A stretch of DNA of 64,000 bases, from NCBI RefSeq assembly GCF_001078055.1, contig NZ_CP010777.1:2564408-2628407 (forward strand), written 5' to 3'. This DNA comes from Rufibacter radiotolerans (GTDB taxonomy: Bacteria; Bacteroidota; Bacteroidia; Cytophagales; Hymenobacteraceae). This document shows, one piece after another, positions 36,510 through 44,960 of this stretch; position 1 is the stretch's first letter; each line of letters opens with the position of its first letter. A program made the translations under genes and the position numbers. The notes under the pieces are model-generated. The model made no database searches and was not told where the DNA came from. It saw only the letters and a program-made list of their open reading frames with translations.

Positions 36510-36554
36510 TAAAGCTATACAATCTGGGTTGTTCCATTATCCTGCTGTAACCTG
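36510..36554 (-). promoter_or_regulatory. Promoter with CAGGATA tandem repeat, upstream of GH106 operon
   Basis: The minus-strand sequence is CAGGTTA-CAG-CAGGATA (36538-36554), a 20-base spacer and TAGCTTTA (36510-36517). The gap 36439-36739 contains this promoter and the terminator of the GntR gene. Confidence 0.8.
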
Positions 36555-36670
36555 CATTTTAAATACCGTCCATTTGTGTGCGGTTCATCCCTTTTCTCTT
36601 CCATCAAATGACCTAACAAGGTAATCCTTGCTTTTTGCAAGGACTGCTGTCTAACGGAGCCATTTACCAT

Positions 36671-36702
36671 AAAAAAAGCGCACCCTACGGTGCGCTTTTT
36701 TT
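36671..36702 (-). terminator. Intrinsic terminator of GntR-type gene
   Basis: AGCGCACC-CTAC-GGTGCGCT flanked by A7 on one side and T7 on the other is a classic bidirectional terminator. It lies 38 bases downstream of the regulator stop at 36740. Confidence 0.92.
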
Positions 36703-36739
36703 ATGTATTTTATCCTTCTTTACAAAAGGTGTAATTCAT

Positions 36740-37756
36740 TTATAGAGAGCTCCTCCTGATCAAAGTAAACGGGTTATGGATTTTCTCCCGGAGCTTATGC
36801 TTTACCATATAGCCCGCCGTTTCACCCATTAACTCATGGTCTGTGGACACCACAGTAATCCCGTCATCCAAAATCCGCTTTAATGGGGTATCATTGTAAG
36901 AGATCAGGCCAACGTCGGTACCCAGCACCAGGTTGCGGGCGCGCGTTTCTGTGATAAGGTTTGCCAAGTCAGACTCCTCCAAGACCAGGTAGGCGGTACC
37001 TGGGGAAACCGGTTCGTCCTCAATGAAATCTTTTACTTCATGGGCCATAGATACCTCTCTGCAGAATTGCCGGAAACCTTTCACAATCTCCATAGGATAG
37101 GAAATTTCCCGGGGGTACACCAACACAAATTTGCGGTATTTACTTAACAGGTCCAGGCCAGAGTGTAAGGCCACGCGAATGTCCCGTTCAAAGTCCTGGT
37201 AAACGGCGGCGCAATTTCCTTTGTAGTCTTTGGTGTCTTTATCTAACAAAACTAAGCTTTCTTCCGGAATCTGCTTCATGGCCAGCGTGAATGCCTCCAT
37301 GTTAGAAGAAATATGGGGCATGATCACAAAGTAATCATACTTGTCCAGATTTTCCTGGATCAGGCTAGCGCATATATTGCCGTCATAATGATGGATATGC
37401 AGGTCAACGATGGCGTCATCGCCAACGGCTTTCAGGAAGGAATAGTAAATGGCTTTTTTATAGGCGCTGAGCTTATTGAACAGTAACAGCACGCGGGTTT
37501 TATTGCCGGAGAAGCTTTTGCTTATGTAGCAGCCTTTCCCTTTCACGGAGCTGATCACCCCTTTTTGGCGAAGCACCTTGTACGCTTTCTCTATGGTGTC
37601 CCGGGAAAGGTAGTACATCTCACTGGTCTCGTTGATAGAAGGGACACGCTCTCCCAGCTTTAATTTTCCGGATTCTATGTCTTTGATCACTGCATTTACC
37701 ACCTGTAAGTATTTAGGGGTGGCAGATGTGGCGTCAATTTTATCCAGCAGTTCCAT
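36740..37756 (-). CDS. GntR-family transcriptional regulator with periplasmic-binding-like sensor domain
   Basis: The 338-residue regulator has an N-terminal winged helix (about residues 8-78; YLQVVNAVIKDIESGKLKLGERVPSINETSE, LSRDTIEKAYKVLRQKGVI). It is followed by a LacI/ribose-binding-like sensor domain (about 85-335) ending YMVKHKLREKIHNPFTLIRRSSL. Start 37756 (MELLDKID) is used because the frame to 37819 adds an unlike N-terminus. It lies next to the GH106 operon and is the only classic regulator in the pectin region, so it may sense rhamnose or a related sugar. Its own upstream region lacks a CAGGATA tandem repeat. Confidence 0.88.
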   Translation of the reverse strand: MELLDKIDATSATPKYLQVVNAVIKDIESGKLKLGERVPSINETSEMYYLSRDTIEKAYKVLRQKGVISSVKGKGCYISKSFSGNKTRVLLLFNKLSAYKKAIYYSFLKAVGDDAIVDLHIHHYDGNICASLIQENLDKYDYFVIMPHISSNMEAFTLAMKQIPEESLVLLDKDTKDYKGNCAAVYQDFERDIRVALHSGLDLLSKYRKFVLVYPREISYPMEIVKGFRQFCREVSMAHEVKDFIEDEPVSPGTAYLVLEESDLANLITETRARNLVLGTDVGLISYNDTPLKRILDDGITVVSTDHELMGETAGYMVKHKLREKIHNPFTLIRRSSL

Positions 37757-38317
37757 GAGGTAAGTTAAATAAATAAGTAAAAGGCAGACTTTATAAAGAC
37801 GACTTCCACAGCCTGGCAAGAGTTAGGTATGTAATGTTATCTTTTACCTATACTCTTGGCCCTTATGGCAAAACGGTCATCTATGCTACTAGTAAAGAGT
37901 GCTTAAGGATTATTCAATTAATTGGCTTTCAATTGAAATTTAAGAAATTCTTCCCCATTTAACCTCCTTTTTATAAAAGTTTTACAATTAAATTCTTTAA
38001 AATGGATGTGACTCCATCTTAAAAACAGGCTCTATTAGCTCAGATTCAATAATTATTGTCTGTTTTACATTAAAATTTTTTTTCCCAGGAGGAATCACTA
38101 AAAAAGCCTCCTTCAACTGATTTCCGGACAGGGAACCCTCGTGCAGCCACCGCTTCCCATTCTGACCCCGGCCTTTTGCAGGATTATTCTTTGTCCTATT
38201 TTTATATGCCAGGTAGTTACCGAAAAGTCTACCTACAATTTCCCTCTCTATTTAGAAGGCGATATTTTTTGTGTCTAGGCAAGACAACTATAATGTCTTG
38301 GTTTAAAGGTGACTTTT

Positions 38318-38355
38318 CGTTTTGAGCCTGTTTTAGCCAAAACGGCTCCAAAACG
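38318..38355. repeat. Intergenic palindrome, copy 12
   Basis: CGTTTTGAGCCTGTTTT pairs with AAAACGGCTCCAAAACG. It lies in the gap 37757-38485 between the GntR-type gene and ackA. The rest of that gap is AT-rich and shows no gene that I can support. Confidence 0.82.
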
Positions 38356-38426
38356 TACCGGCGTCACTTGTAACGGCCGTAGCCCTTACGTAGAGGACTC
38401 CTTTCTGATTTACATACCCCCTAAAA

Positions 38427-38467
38427 ACAAAGGCCTGTTTGGTGTACATCACCACACAGGCCTTTGT
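38427..38467 (-). terminator. Intrinsic terminator after ackA
   Basis: ACAAAGGCCTGT and ACAGGCCTTTGT form 12-base perfect arms around a loop that can itself pair (GGTGTACATCACC). It lies just downstream of the ackA stop on the minus strand, probably ending the pta-ackA transcript. Confidence 0.8.
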
Positions 38468-38485
38468 AAAATGTATCTTCTTTTT

Positions 38486-39691
38486 TTACCTCACCTCCGC
38501 CAGCAACTGGCAGCATTGGTTGGCAATTTCCAGTTCCTCATTGGTAGGGATCACCAGCACTTTGGCAGGAGATTCTGGCGTATTGATCTCCCGGAGGCTT
38601 CCGTTTCTTACGGCATTTCTGGTTTGGTCCAGGTGAACCCCCAGGTACTCCATGTTCTGGCATACCAGCTCGCGGGTAAGGGCGTCATTCTCACCCACGC
38701 CAGCGGTAAAGACCAGGGCGTCTACCCCGTTTAAGGCTGCGGCATAGGAGCCAATGTATTTCTGGATGCGGTAGGCATACATCTCGTAGGCCAGGATAGC
38801 ATCCGGGTCACCCGCCGCGCGGGCTTTTTGCACCTCGCGCATGTCGCTGGAACCGGTTAGGCCCAGCATGCCGCTTTTCTTGTTCAGTAGGTTATCTATC
38901 TGCTCCATAGGCATACCCAATTTAGAAGCCAGGTAAAATACCACTGAGGCGTCAATGGCCCCGGACCGGGTACCCATGATCAAGCCATCTAACGGGGTAA
39001 AGCCCATGCTGGTGTCAATGCACTTCCCTGCTTTGACCGCGGCCATGCTGCAGCCGTTGCCCAGGTGAATGGTAATGACTTTGGCCTCGGGGTTGTCCAG
39101 GTATTCACCGACTTTGGCTGCCACGTACTTGTGGCTGGTTCCGTGAAATCCGTACACCCTCACCCCGTCCTGGGTATAGAAACTGGCCGGAATTGCGTAC
39201 CGGTACGCTTTCTCGGGCATGGTCTGGTGGAAGGCAGTGTCAAACACCGCTACCTGGGTAGCTTTATGGAAGAGGTTCTCAGCTACCTCAATGCCCTGGA
39301 AGTTGCCGGGGTTATGCAAAGGCGCCAGGTGGAACAGCATCTTGATCTGCTCCTTCACGGCTGGGGTAATGACTGTGGTATCTGAGAAGCGCTCGCCGCC
39401 GTGCACCACCCGGTGGCCCACGACGTCAATCTCGCCAGGGTCCTGGATCACGCCGGTGCCGGCTTCTGTGAGCAGTTTCACCACTTCCTGCAGCGCCGCC
39501 TGGTGGTCTGGCAAGTCCAGTTCTTCGCGCACGGTTTTCTCCTGGCCTCCGGTGAACACCTTGTGGTTGATGATAGAGCCTGATAAGCCAATCCGTTCAA
39601 TCAAGCCCACGCAAATAGGCTGCTCGGCAGGCATTTTAAACAGCTGGTACTTTAAAGAACTGCTTCCGGCGTTGATAACAAATATATTCAT
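38486..39691 (-). CDS. ackA: Acetate kinase
   Basis: This 401-residue protein is a full-length acetate kinase. It begins MNIFVINAGSSSLKYQLF and shows the second signature VFDTAFHQTMPEKAYRYAIP, the nucleotide segment HLGNGCSMAAVKAGKCIDTSMGFTPLDGLIMGTRSG and the late FTAGVGEND. It interconverts acetyl phosphate plus ADP with acetate plus ATP. It follows pta with an 11-base gap, forming the usual acetate overflow pair. Confidence 0.97.
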   Translation of the reverse strand: MNIFVINAGSSSLKYQLFKMPAEQPICVGLIERIGLSGSIINHKVFTGGQEKTVREELDLPDHQAALQEVVKLLTEAGTGVIQDPGEIDVVGHRVVHGGERFSDTTVITPAVKEQIKMLFHLAPLHNPGNFQGIEVAENLFHKATQVAVFDTAFHQTMPEKAYRYAIPASFYTQDGVRVYGFHGTSHKYVAAKVGEYLDNPEAKVITIHLGNGCSMAAVKAGKCIDTSMGFTPLDGLIMGTRSGAIDASVVFYLASKLGMPMEQIDNLLNKKSGMLGLTGSSDMREVQKARAAGDPDAILAYEMYAYRIQKYIGSYAAALNGVDALVFTAGVGENDALTRELVCQNMEYLGVHLDQTRNAVRNGSLREINTPESPAKVLVIPTNEELEIANQCCQLLAEVR

Positions 39692-39702
39692 GGGTGGTAT
39701 GC

Positions 39703-41808
39703 TTAATTGGTCTGGCCACCTTCCTGGCTCTGGATGGCCGTGATGATGACCGTATTGAAAATATCATCTACCGTACAGCCGCGGCTCAGGTCATTGACTG
39801 GTTTGTTCAGGCCTTGCAGCATGGGCCCGATGGCCAGGGCGCCGGTTTCGCGCTGGACGGCTTTATAGGTGTTGTTCCCGGTGTTCAGGTCTGGGAAAAT
39901 CAGCACGCTGGCCCTTCCGGCTACTTCTGAATTTGGCATTTTCTGTTTCCCTACTTCCGGATCAACGGCTGCATCATACTGGATAGGTCCCTCCACTTTC
40001 AGGTCGGGCCGAAGCTCTTTGACCAGTTGGGTGGCCTGCCGCACTTTCTCCACCTCTTCCCCTACCCCAGACGTACCGGAGGAATAGGAAAGCATGGCCA
40101 CTCGTGGTTCTATGCCGAACTTCATGCTGGTATCTGCCGAAGAGATGGCAATCTCAGCGAGTTGGGTAGCCGTTGGGTTCGGGTTCACCGCACAGTCTCC
40201 AAACACAGATACCCTATCTTCCAGGCACATGAAGAAAACCGAGGAAACCGTGGAAATACCCGGCTTGGTTTTTATGATCTGCAGAGCGGGCCGTATGGTG
40301 TGCTGCGTGGTGTGGATGGCCCCGGACACCATGCCATCGGCATCGCCTTTGTAGACCATCATGGTGCCAAAGTAAGACACGTCGGTCATCAGGTCGCGGG
40401 CCATTTCCAGGGTTACCTGCTTGGTCTTGCGCAGCTCATAGAGGGTCTCCACGTAGTTGTCAAACTGAGGTGCGTGGGCTGGGTCCAGAATAGTGATCTT
40501 GGTGAGATCTATGTCCAGGCCCAGTCGCTTGAAAGACGCAATGATCTCTGATGGGTTGCCTAGCAACGTAAGCTTGATAATGTCCTGGGCCACCAGGCGG
40601 GCCGTGGCCCGAAGTATGCGGTCGTCGTTGCCTTCGGGCAGCACAATGTGCTTGCGTTGCCGTCTGGCCCATTGCCCCAACTGGTACTGGAACATGTGCG
40701 GTGTAATGGTCTCTGAATGGTAAGCGGCCATACGGGCGTTCAAAGCCCCGGTGTTCACGTTCCGGTTGAAGGTGTCAATGGCCAGCTGTATTTTCTTGGT
40801 GTTGTCCTGGGTGATGCGGGCCTTGACGGCGGCAATCTGGGTAATGGTCTCAAAGGTGCCCGTTTTCACGCACATAATGGGCACCACGTTCTGCAGACCG
40901 TTGATGAGCCTGATGATAGGTTCCTCGGGCTCTGAGCCGGCGGTGAGCACAATACCGGCAATGCGCGGGTAGCTGGAGGAAAGGTTGGCTTGCAGCGAGC
41001 AGATAATAATATCGCCGCGGTCACCGGGCGTGACAATGAGCACGTTCTCCTTTAAGTAGTTCAGGAAGTTAGGCACCTGCATGGCCCCCGTCACAAAGTT
41101 GTCTACCTGGTTGGAGAGTTGGTCGGCCCCAAAAATCAGCTTGCCGCCCAAGCTTTGGAAAATATCCTTGACGGTGGGATTTTGCAGCCCTTTGTCCAGG
41201 GGAATCACCGATAGGATAATATCTGCAGGCAACTGCTTGCTGATGAGCAGGTGTACCTCCTCCAGGTCTGTGGGGTTAACCTTGTTGGCCACAATGCCCA
41301 GCACCTGAATGTCACGGGCCTCAAAATTATGTAGAAAACTCAAGGTGGCCTGCGCTACCTGGGCGGGCGTTTTGTTTTCACCGGACACTACCAGAATGGC
41401 CGGCGTGCCCAGGTTTTTGGCGATGAGTACGTTCAGGTCAAACTCAAAGGCGGTGCCTTCGCCCACAAAGTCACTGCCCTCCAGAACGGTGAAGTCACAC
41501 TGGGCCTCCAGCTTCTTGAACTTGCTGATGATGGTGTCAATCATAAGGCCCTGGCTCTCGTTCTCAAAGTGGCGCATGACCTCGGCCCCGGTAAAGGCAT
41601 AGGCGTCTTCATAGGCAATGGGCAGCCCAAAATGGTGAAGCAGCGTCTGGATGTGCACATCCTTGCTGTCTGACAGGTCTGTGTTGATCACCGGTTTAAA
41701 ATAGCCAACCTTCTGCGCCCTGCCCAGCAACATATTCACCAGGCCCAGGGCAATGATAGATTTCCCGCTGTAGGGCTCAGCGGACGCTATAAATATGGTA
41801 TTGGTCAT
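39703..41808 (-). CDS. pta: Phosphate acetyltransferase (long form with DRTGG domain)
   Basis: The 701-residue enzyme is the long three-domain type. It has an N-terminal P-loop/BioD-like domain (ASAEPYSGKSIIALGLVNML near residue 10), a middle DRTGG domain (about 215-325) and a C-terminal PTA domain (about 370-700; VLPEGNDDRILRATARLV, VSGAIHTTQHTIRPALQIIKT, MLSYSSGTSG). It converts acetyl-CoA and phosphate to acetyl phosphate. It is immediately upstream of ackA and downstream of the coiled-coil gene at 41858. Confidence 0.96.
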   Translation of the reverse strand: MTNTIFIASAEPYSGKSIIALGLVNMLLGRAQKVGYFKPVINTDLSDSKDVHIQTLLHHFGLPIAYEDAYAFTGAEVMRHFENESQGLMIDTIISKFKKLEAQCDFTVLEGSDFVGEGTAFEFDLNVLIAKNLGTPAILVVSGENKTPAQVAQATLSFLHNFEARDIQVLGIVANKVNPTDLEEVHLLISKQLPADIILSVIPLDKGLQNPTVKDIFQSLGGKLIFGADQLSNQVDNFVTGAMQVPNFLNYLKENVLIVTPGDRGDIIICSLQANLSSSYPRIAGIVLTAGSEPEEPIIRLINGLQNVVPIMCVKTGTFETITQIAAVKARITQDNTKKIQLAIDTFNRNVNTGALNARMAAYHSETITPHMFQYQLGQWARRQRKHIVLPEGNDDRILRATARLVAQDIIKLTLLGNPSEIIASFKRLGLDIDLTKITILDPAHAPQFDNYVETLYELRKTKQVTLEMARDLMTDVSYFGTMMVYKGDADGMVSGAIHTTQHTIRPALQIIKTKPGISTVSSVFFMCLEDRVSVFGDCAVNPNPTATQLAEIAISSADTSMKFGIEPRVAMLSYSSGTSGVGEEVEKVRQATQLVKELRPDLKVEGPIQYDAAVDPEVGKQKMPNSEVAGRASVLIFPDLNTGNNTYKAVQRETGALAIGPMLQGLNKPVNDLSRGCTVDDIFNTVIITAIQSQEGGQTN

Positions 41809-41857
41809 GTTGGAATAAGGCGTTTTAAACCCGTAATAACAAGTATCTAATTTTATT

Positions 41858-42280
41858 TTAGTGAGTGCTGTATTCGTTTTTTCCTTCTTTAGAAAGCAAA
41901 AATACCTGGGTTCTTAAGGCTCCCAGATTCCACTTCACCAGGGCCAGTTCAGCGGCCAACGCTGCGTGGGTTTCCACCAGCGTAATGTCCAATTGCTGAT
42001 CAGAATCTGTTATATACGTTTCTACCCGCTGGAGATACAATCCTATTTCCTTTTTCAGGCCCTCCTGCCTTTTAGCGGTTTTGAGGGCCAAAAGTTGGAT
42101 ATCAGAGACCCGGGCCAGAGTGTCACGCTGTACCAGCGGTAACAGGGCCGTGGTGAGCAGCTTTTTCAGGAACTCATATTCCCTTTCCAGAAACTCCAGT
42201 TCTGACACCCATACTTTGGCGGCCAGGTACAGCTCCTGCAATTCATTATTCAATTCGGCGTAGGCGATTGTAGTTTTCAT
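41858..42280 (-). CDS. Small helical protein of unknown function upstream of pta
   Basis: I do not recognise this 140-residue protein. It has no signal peptide, is almost wholly predicted to be helical, and is rich in Leu, Glu, Lys and Ala with coiled-coil-like stretches (residues 15-45 and 60-90). It lies 49 bases upstream of pta in the same direction, so it is probably co-transcribed with pta-ackA. A role tied to acetate metabolism is only guilt by association. Confidence 0.65.
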   Translation of the reverse strand: MKTTIAYAELNNELQELYLAAKVWVSELEFLEREYEFLKKLLTTALLPLVQRDTLARVSDIQLLALKTAKRQEGLKKEIGLYLQRVETYITDSDQQLDITLVETHAALAAELALVKWNLGALRTQVFLLSKEGKNEYSTH

Positions 42281-42420
42281 GGCGTTGGGTTTTTGTTGTC
42301 ACAAAGCTAGGCCCGGCCGCTTTCTCAGGCAGCAACGGCGGTCAAGCCCGGAAGTGATTCTCATCATTATTTTACCATGCCCTTGACGCGCGCTCACAGG
42401 TGGCCACTGCCGAAAAAACG

Positions 42421-42470
42421 CAGCCCCGTTTCAGGGCCGTTTTTGAAAAAACGGCCCTGAAACGGGGCTG
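42421..42470. repeat. Intergenic palindrome, copy 13, probable terminator
   Basis: A 50-base palindrome has about 23 perfectly paired bases per arm (CAGCCCCGTTTCAGGGCC / GGCCCTGAAACGGGGCTG). The inner TTTT follows the family while the outer part is unique and GC-rich. It lies 31 bases downstream of the alpha/beta hydrolase stop. Confidence 0.9.
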
Positions 42471-42500
42471 CAGTAAAACCCTCCATTAGCGTAGTTGCCG

Positions 42501-43154
42501 CTACTTGTTCAGGTACTGTTCAAACCAGGAGGTGGCAATGCGGGCGGCTTCTTCCAGGGTGCCTTTCTCCTCAAACAGGTGGGTGGCCCCCGGAATGATG
42601 AATAGTTCCTTCTCGGCTTTTTTGAGGGCGCGGTAGGCCTGTTCGTTCATAACGATGACGGCCTCGTCTTTTTCGCCCACAATGAGTAAAGTAGGGGCCA
42701 GCACCTGCGGCAGCACCGGCAGCACCAGGTCTGGCCTTCCGCCCCTGGATACCACGGCCTTGATCTTGTCGCCTAGTTTAGCTGCCGCGCCCAGCGCCGA
42801 GGCCGCGCCCGTGCTGGCACCAAAATAGCCCACCGGCAACCCTCTTAACTGCGGAAGGCCCGCCAGCCATTCAGTCACGGTGACCAGTCGCTCAGTGAGC
42901 AGGGGAATGTCAAAGCGGTTCTGGTACGTCTGGTCTTCCTCCTCGGTGAGCAGGTCAAAGAGCAGCGTGCCAAAGTTGGCGTCTTCCAGCACCTTGGCCA
43001 CGTAGCGGTTACGGGAACTGTGCCGGCTGCTGCCGCTGCCGTGGGAGAAAACCACCAACCCAGAGGCCGGTGACGGTAAATTCAAATTCCCGATCAGTTT
43101 CTTATCCCCCACCGGGATCTCAATTTCTGTGTGAATGAGGTATTGTTGTATCAT
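42501..43154 (-). CDS. Alpha/beta hydrolase (dienelactone hydrolase-like)
   Basis: The 217-residue cytoplasmic protein fits a dienelactone hydrolase-like fold. An oxyanion region reads VVFSHGSGSSRHSSRN, the nucleophile elbow GASTGAA carries Ser instead of the Cys found in true dienelactone hydrolases, the acid is in GEKDEAV and the His is in GATHLFEE. Many relatives act with phosphoribosyltransferase-like partners or have unknown esterase function. The ATG at 43154 is preferred to 43202. It is flanked by palindromic repeats and appears monocistronic. Confidence 0.83.
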   Translation of the reverse strand: MIQQYLIHTEIEIPVGDKKLIGNLNLPSPASGLVVFSHGSGSSRHSSRNRYVAKVLEDANFGTLLFDLLTEEEDQTYQNRFDIPLLTERLVTVTEWLAGLPQLRGLPVGYFGASTGAASALGAAAKLGDKIKAVVSRGGRPDLVLPVLPQVLAPTLLIVGEKDEAVIVMNEQAYRALKKAEKELFIIPGATHLFEEKGTLEEAARIATSWFEQYLNK

Positions 43155-43231
43155 AAGCAAAGGGTAATAAGTAGAACTAACGTCTCCAGAAACAGGTGTC
43201 ACCGCGGGGCGATGGAGGGAAGGGGCATTTT

Positions 43232-43271
43232 GCGTTTTGAGGCCGTTTTCCTGAAAACAGGCCTAAAACGC
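43232..43271. repeat. Intergenic palindrome, copy 14
   Basis: GCGTTTTGAGGCCGTTTTC pairs with GAAAACAGGCCTAAAACGC. It lies upstream of the hydrolase gene, on the 5' side. Confidence 0.88.
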
Positions 43272-43599
43272 CGTTTAAGCCTTTGCCAGGTAAGCCACAG
43301 ACGGGGCATCTGCGGACCGGCGCCTGGCCCGGAACTTCTACTTTCCTGGGCGCAAAGGCTACGGGTTCTTTCTACTTACTATGTACGGTAAGCCACAAAA
43401 ACGGCTCAACGGCGGGCCAACTTTAAGATTTAGGTGAATCTGGCAGAGGCAGGAAAAGTGGCCCTTTCACCATCCCGCCCAGGGAAAGGAATTTTGATAT
43501 AGAAGAAAGTGGCCATGCTGGCTTAGAGAAGCCGTTACGTTAGGCAAACACAGATTGCTGCCAGAAAAGTAATTGGGCCAAAAAACAAAGGTTTTTCTA

Positions 43600-43633
43600 T
43601 TTTGGGCCTGTTTTCCGGAAAACAGGCCCAAAA
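43600..43633. repeat. Intergenic palindrome, copy 15
   Basis: A perfect 34-base palindrome (TTTTGGGCCTGTTTTCC and its complement) lies about 100 bases upstream of the small secreted protein gene. In the 43155-43734 gap I see only copies 14 and 15. Confidence 0.93.
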
Positions 43634-43734
43634 CGGTTCCGGCGCTTTCCTGCCTATTTTATAGTGGCCACGATTTCAGTTTATTTTAGCCAGAACACGT
43701 ATACCTTAAACACTACGAACTATATCCTACTGTT

Positions 43735-44097
43735 ATGAAAATCAGAACGTTACTCTTTACCTTAGTGGCAGGCTTCTTCTGCTTTTTCGCGCTCCCGTCT
43801 TTTGCCCAGGTTACCCATAATGAAGTGGAGATGAAACTGGAAAAGGCATCTGTGGAGGAAAAAGAAAAAGCGGATAAACAACGCCTAGAAGCCGCCAAAG
43901 ACCTGAAGAAATCTACCAGCGAAGAGGCCAAAGTAGCCAAGGAGAACGCCAAGGCCGCCGGCCGTATCCAGGACGATGCCGAGAACGCAGCAAAGCAAGC
44001 CAAAGAAGCCAGCCGGTTAGAGGCCAAAGCCCAACGGACCAGAAGCAACGCCGATAAACAAGCCAAGAAAGCAGCTAAGGCTAAATCTTCTAAGTAA
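43735..44097 (+). CDS. Small secreted Lys/Ala/Glu-rich helical protein
   Basis: This 120-residue protein has a clear signal peptide (MKIRTLLFTLVAGFFCFFALPSFAQ). The remaining mature chain of about 95 residues is almost entirely charged helix (Lys, Ala, Glu), ending AKKAAKAKSSK. I cannot assign it to a known family. The composition suggests a periplasmic extended coiled coil or a stress-related protein. It is a single-gene unit with a clear terminator 18 bases downstream. Confidence 0.72.
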   Translation: MKIRTLLFTLVAGFFCFFALPSFAQVTHNEVEMKLEKASVEEKEKADKQRLEAAKDLKKSTSEEAKVAKENAKAAGRIQDDAENAAKQAKEASRLEAKAQRTRSNADKQAKKAAKAKSSK

Positions 44098-44114
44098 ACA
44101 ATGCCTTTGCATTT

Positions 44115-44145
44115 GAAAGCCCCTCCCCTACAAGGAGGGGCTTTC
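44115..44145 (+). terminator. Intrinsic terminator after small secreted protein gene
   Basis: GAAAGCCCCTCC and GGAGGGGCTTTC form 12-base perfect arms 18 bases after the stop, followed by TGTTTT. The last bases also belong to the outer arm of palindrome copy 16. Confidence 0.9.
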
Positions 44146-44190
44146 TGTTTTAAAGGCGTTTTGGTGAAAACAGGCCCAAAACAGGAAAGC
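44140..44190. repeat. Intergenic palindrome, copy 16, sharing an arm with a terminator
   Basis: GCTTTCTGTTTTAAAGGCGTTTT pairs, with one bulge and some mismatches, with the stretch ending AAAACAGGAAAGC. Its first six bases are the right arm of the preceding terminator. Confidence 0.78.
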
Positions 44191-44293
44191 TTGCTACCAG
44201 CCAGTTTAAATTTTCTCCTCGGCCCTTGGCGCTAGGGTCCGTTGGGATTTAAAGGAATGATTGGTTCCTTCTTTTCCCTTGTCCCTCTCTCTT

Positions 44294-44382
44294 TGTCATC
44301 CTGGAAGGATCTTGGTAGCGAACGGTAATGTCATGGATGACACGCTACTGCCGTTCGCCCACAAGGTCCTTTCAGGATGACA
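44294..44382. repeat. 89-base imperfect inverted repeat, possible MITE-like element
   Basis: The left part TGTCATCCTGGAAGGATCTT and the right part AAGGTCCTTTCAGGATGACA are near complements, and the inner GCGAACGGTAAT / CTGCCGTTCGC also pairs. This long imperfect hairpin is unlike the TTTTGGGCC palindromes. It may be a second dispersed element. Apart from this element, the terminator at 44115 and copy 16, nothing is seen in 44098-44564. Confidence 0.65.
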
Positions 44383-44564
44383 AAAATATTATAAGGAGCA
44401 GGTAGAGAAATAATCAGCCATGCGTGCGGCCCCCAGCAGACACTTGCGACAAAGCACAGTTTATTAAAGACCTATCTGAAACTCTAAACAGGTTTTACCC
44501 AAGACCTTACCCCCACCCTTTACTCTTTTGATTTCCAGAACAGGAATAGCGGTATTAATATCGT

Positions 44565-44960
44565 TTACTTTCCTCCCGCCAGGGTTAACAGGAAAACAGA
44601 TTCCTTTACGGCCAGAACGCTGTGCGGAATGCCGGCATGCAGCGTCAGTACCTGCCCTTGGGTGAGCCGGGAGGTTTGCTGCTCGGTAGCGAAGTCCAGT
44701 TCTCCTTCCAGCACGTGCACACTTATTATTCCCGGGGCAGTATGGGTTTTCATGAAGGCGCCTTCGTGCAAGGCAATGAGCACCAAACGCATGCCCTCGG
44801 TTTTAAAGATGGTGATGGCGTTGCGGTCGCTGTTGTGCCAGGGCTTCTCCTGCTTGATCTGCGCCAAAAGCGATGGCAGGTCCATGACTACCTGGGCGGC
44901 ATCCAGCAAGCGGTCGCCTAGAGGGCGTTGGGGCGTGGCTTCGTTTGATTTTTCTTCCAT
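44565..44960 (-). CDS. Cupin-domain protein
   Basis: This 131-residue single-domain protein has a cupin core. It reads MRLVLIALHEGAFMKTHTAPGIISVHVLEGELDFATEQQTSRLTQGQVLTLHAGIPHSVLAVKES. One metal-site motif lacks the standard HxH but keeps H-T-A and a His in GIPHSV. It could be a small sensor or storage cupin. It lies near an Rrf2 regulator and a truncated haemoglobin, which suggests a shared role in nitrosative or oxidative conditions, but this is inference. Confidence 0.8.
   Translation of the reverse strand: MEEKSNEATPQRPLGDRLLDAAQVVMDLPSLLAQIKQEKPWHNSDRNAITIFKTEGMRLVLIALHEGAFMKTHTAPGIISVHVLEGELDFATEQQTSRLTQGQVLTLHAGIPHSVLAVKESVFLLTLAGGK

Noticed and set aside
38170..38210. CAGGATT-like stretch upstream of the GntR gene as a tenth operator
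   Set aside because: Only one imperfect half-site is present, with no tandem copy at 10 bases and no -7 box at 20 bases.
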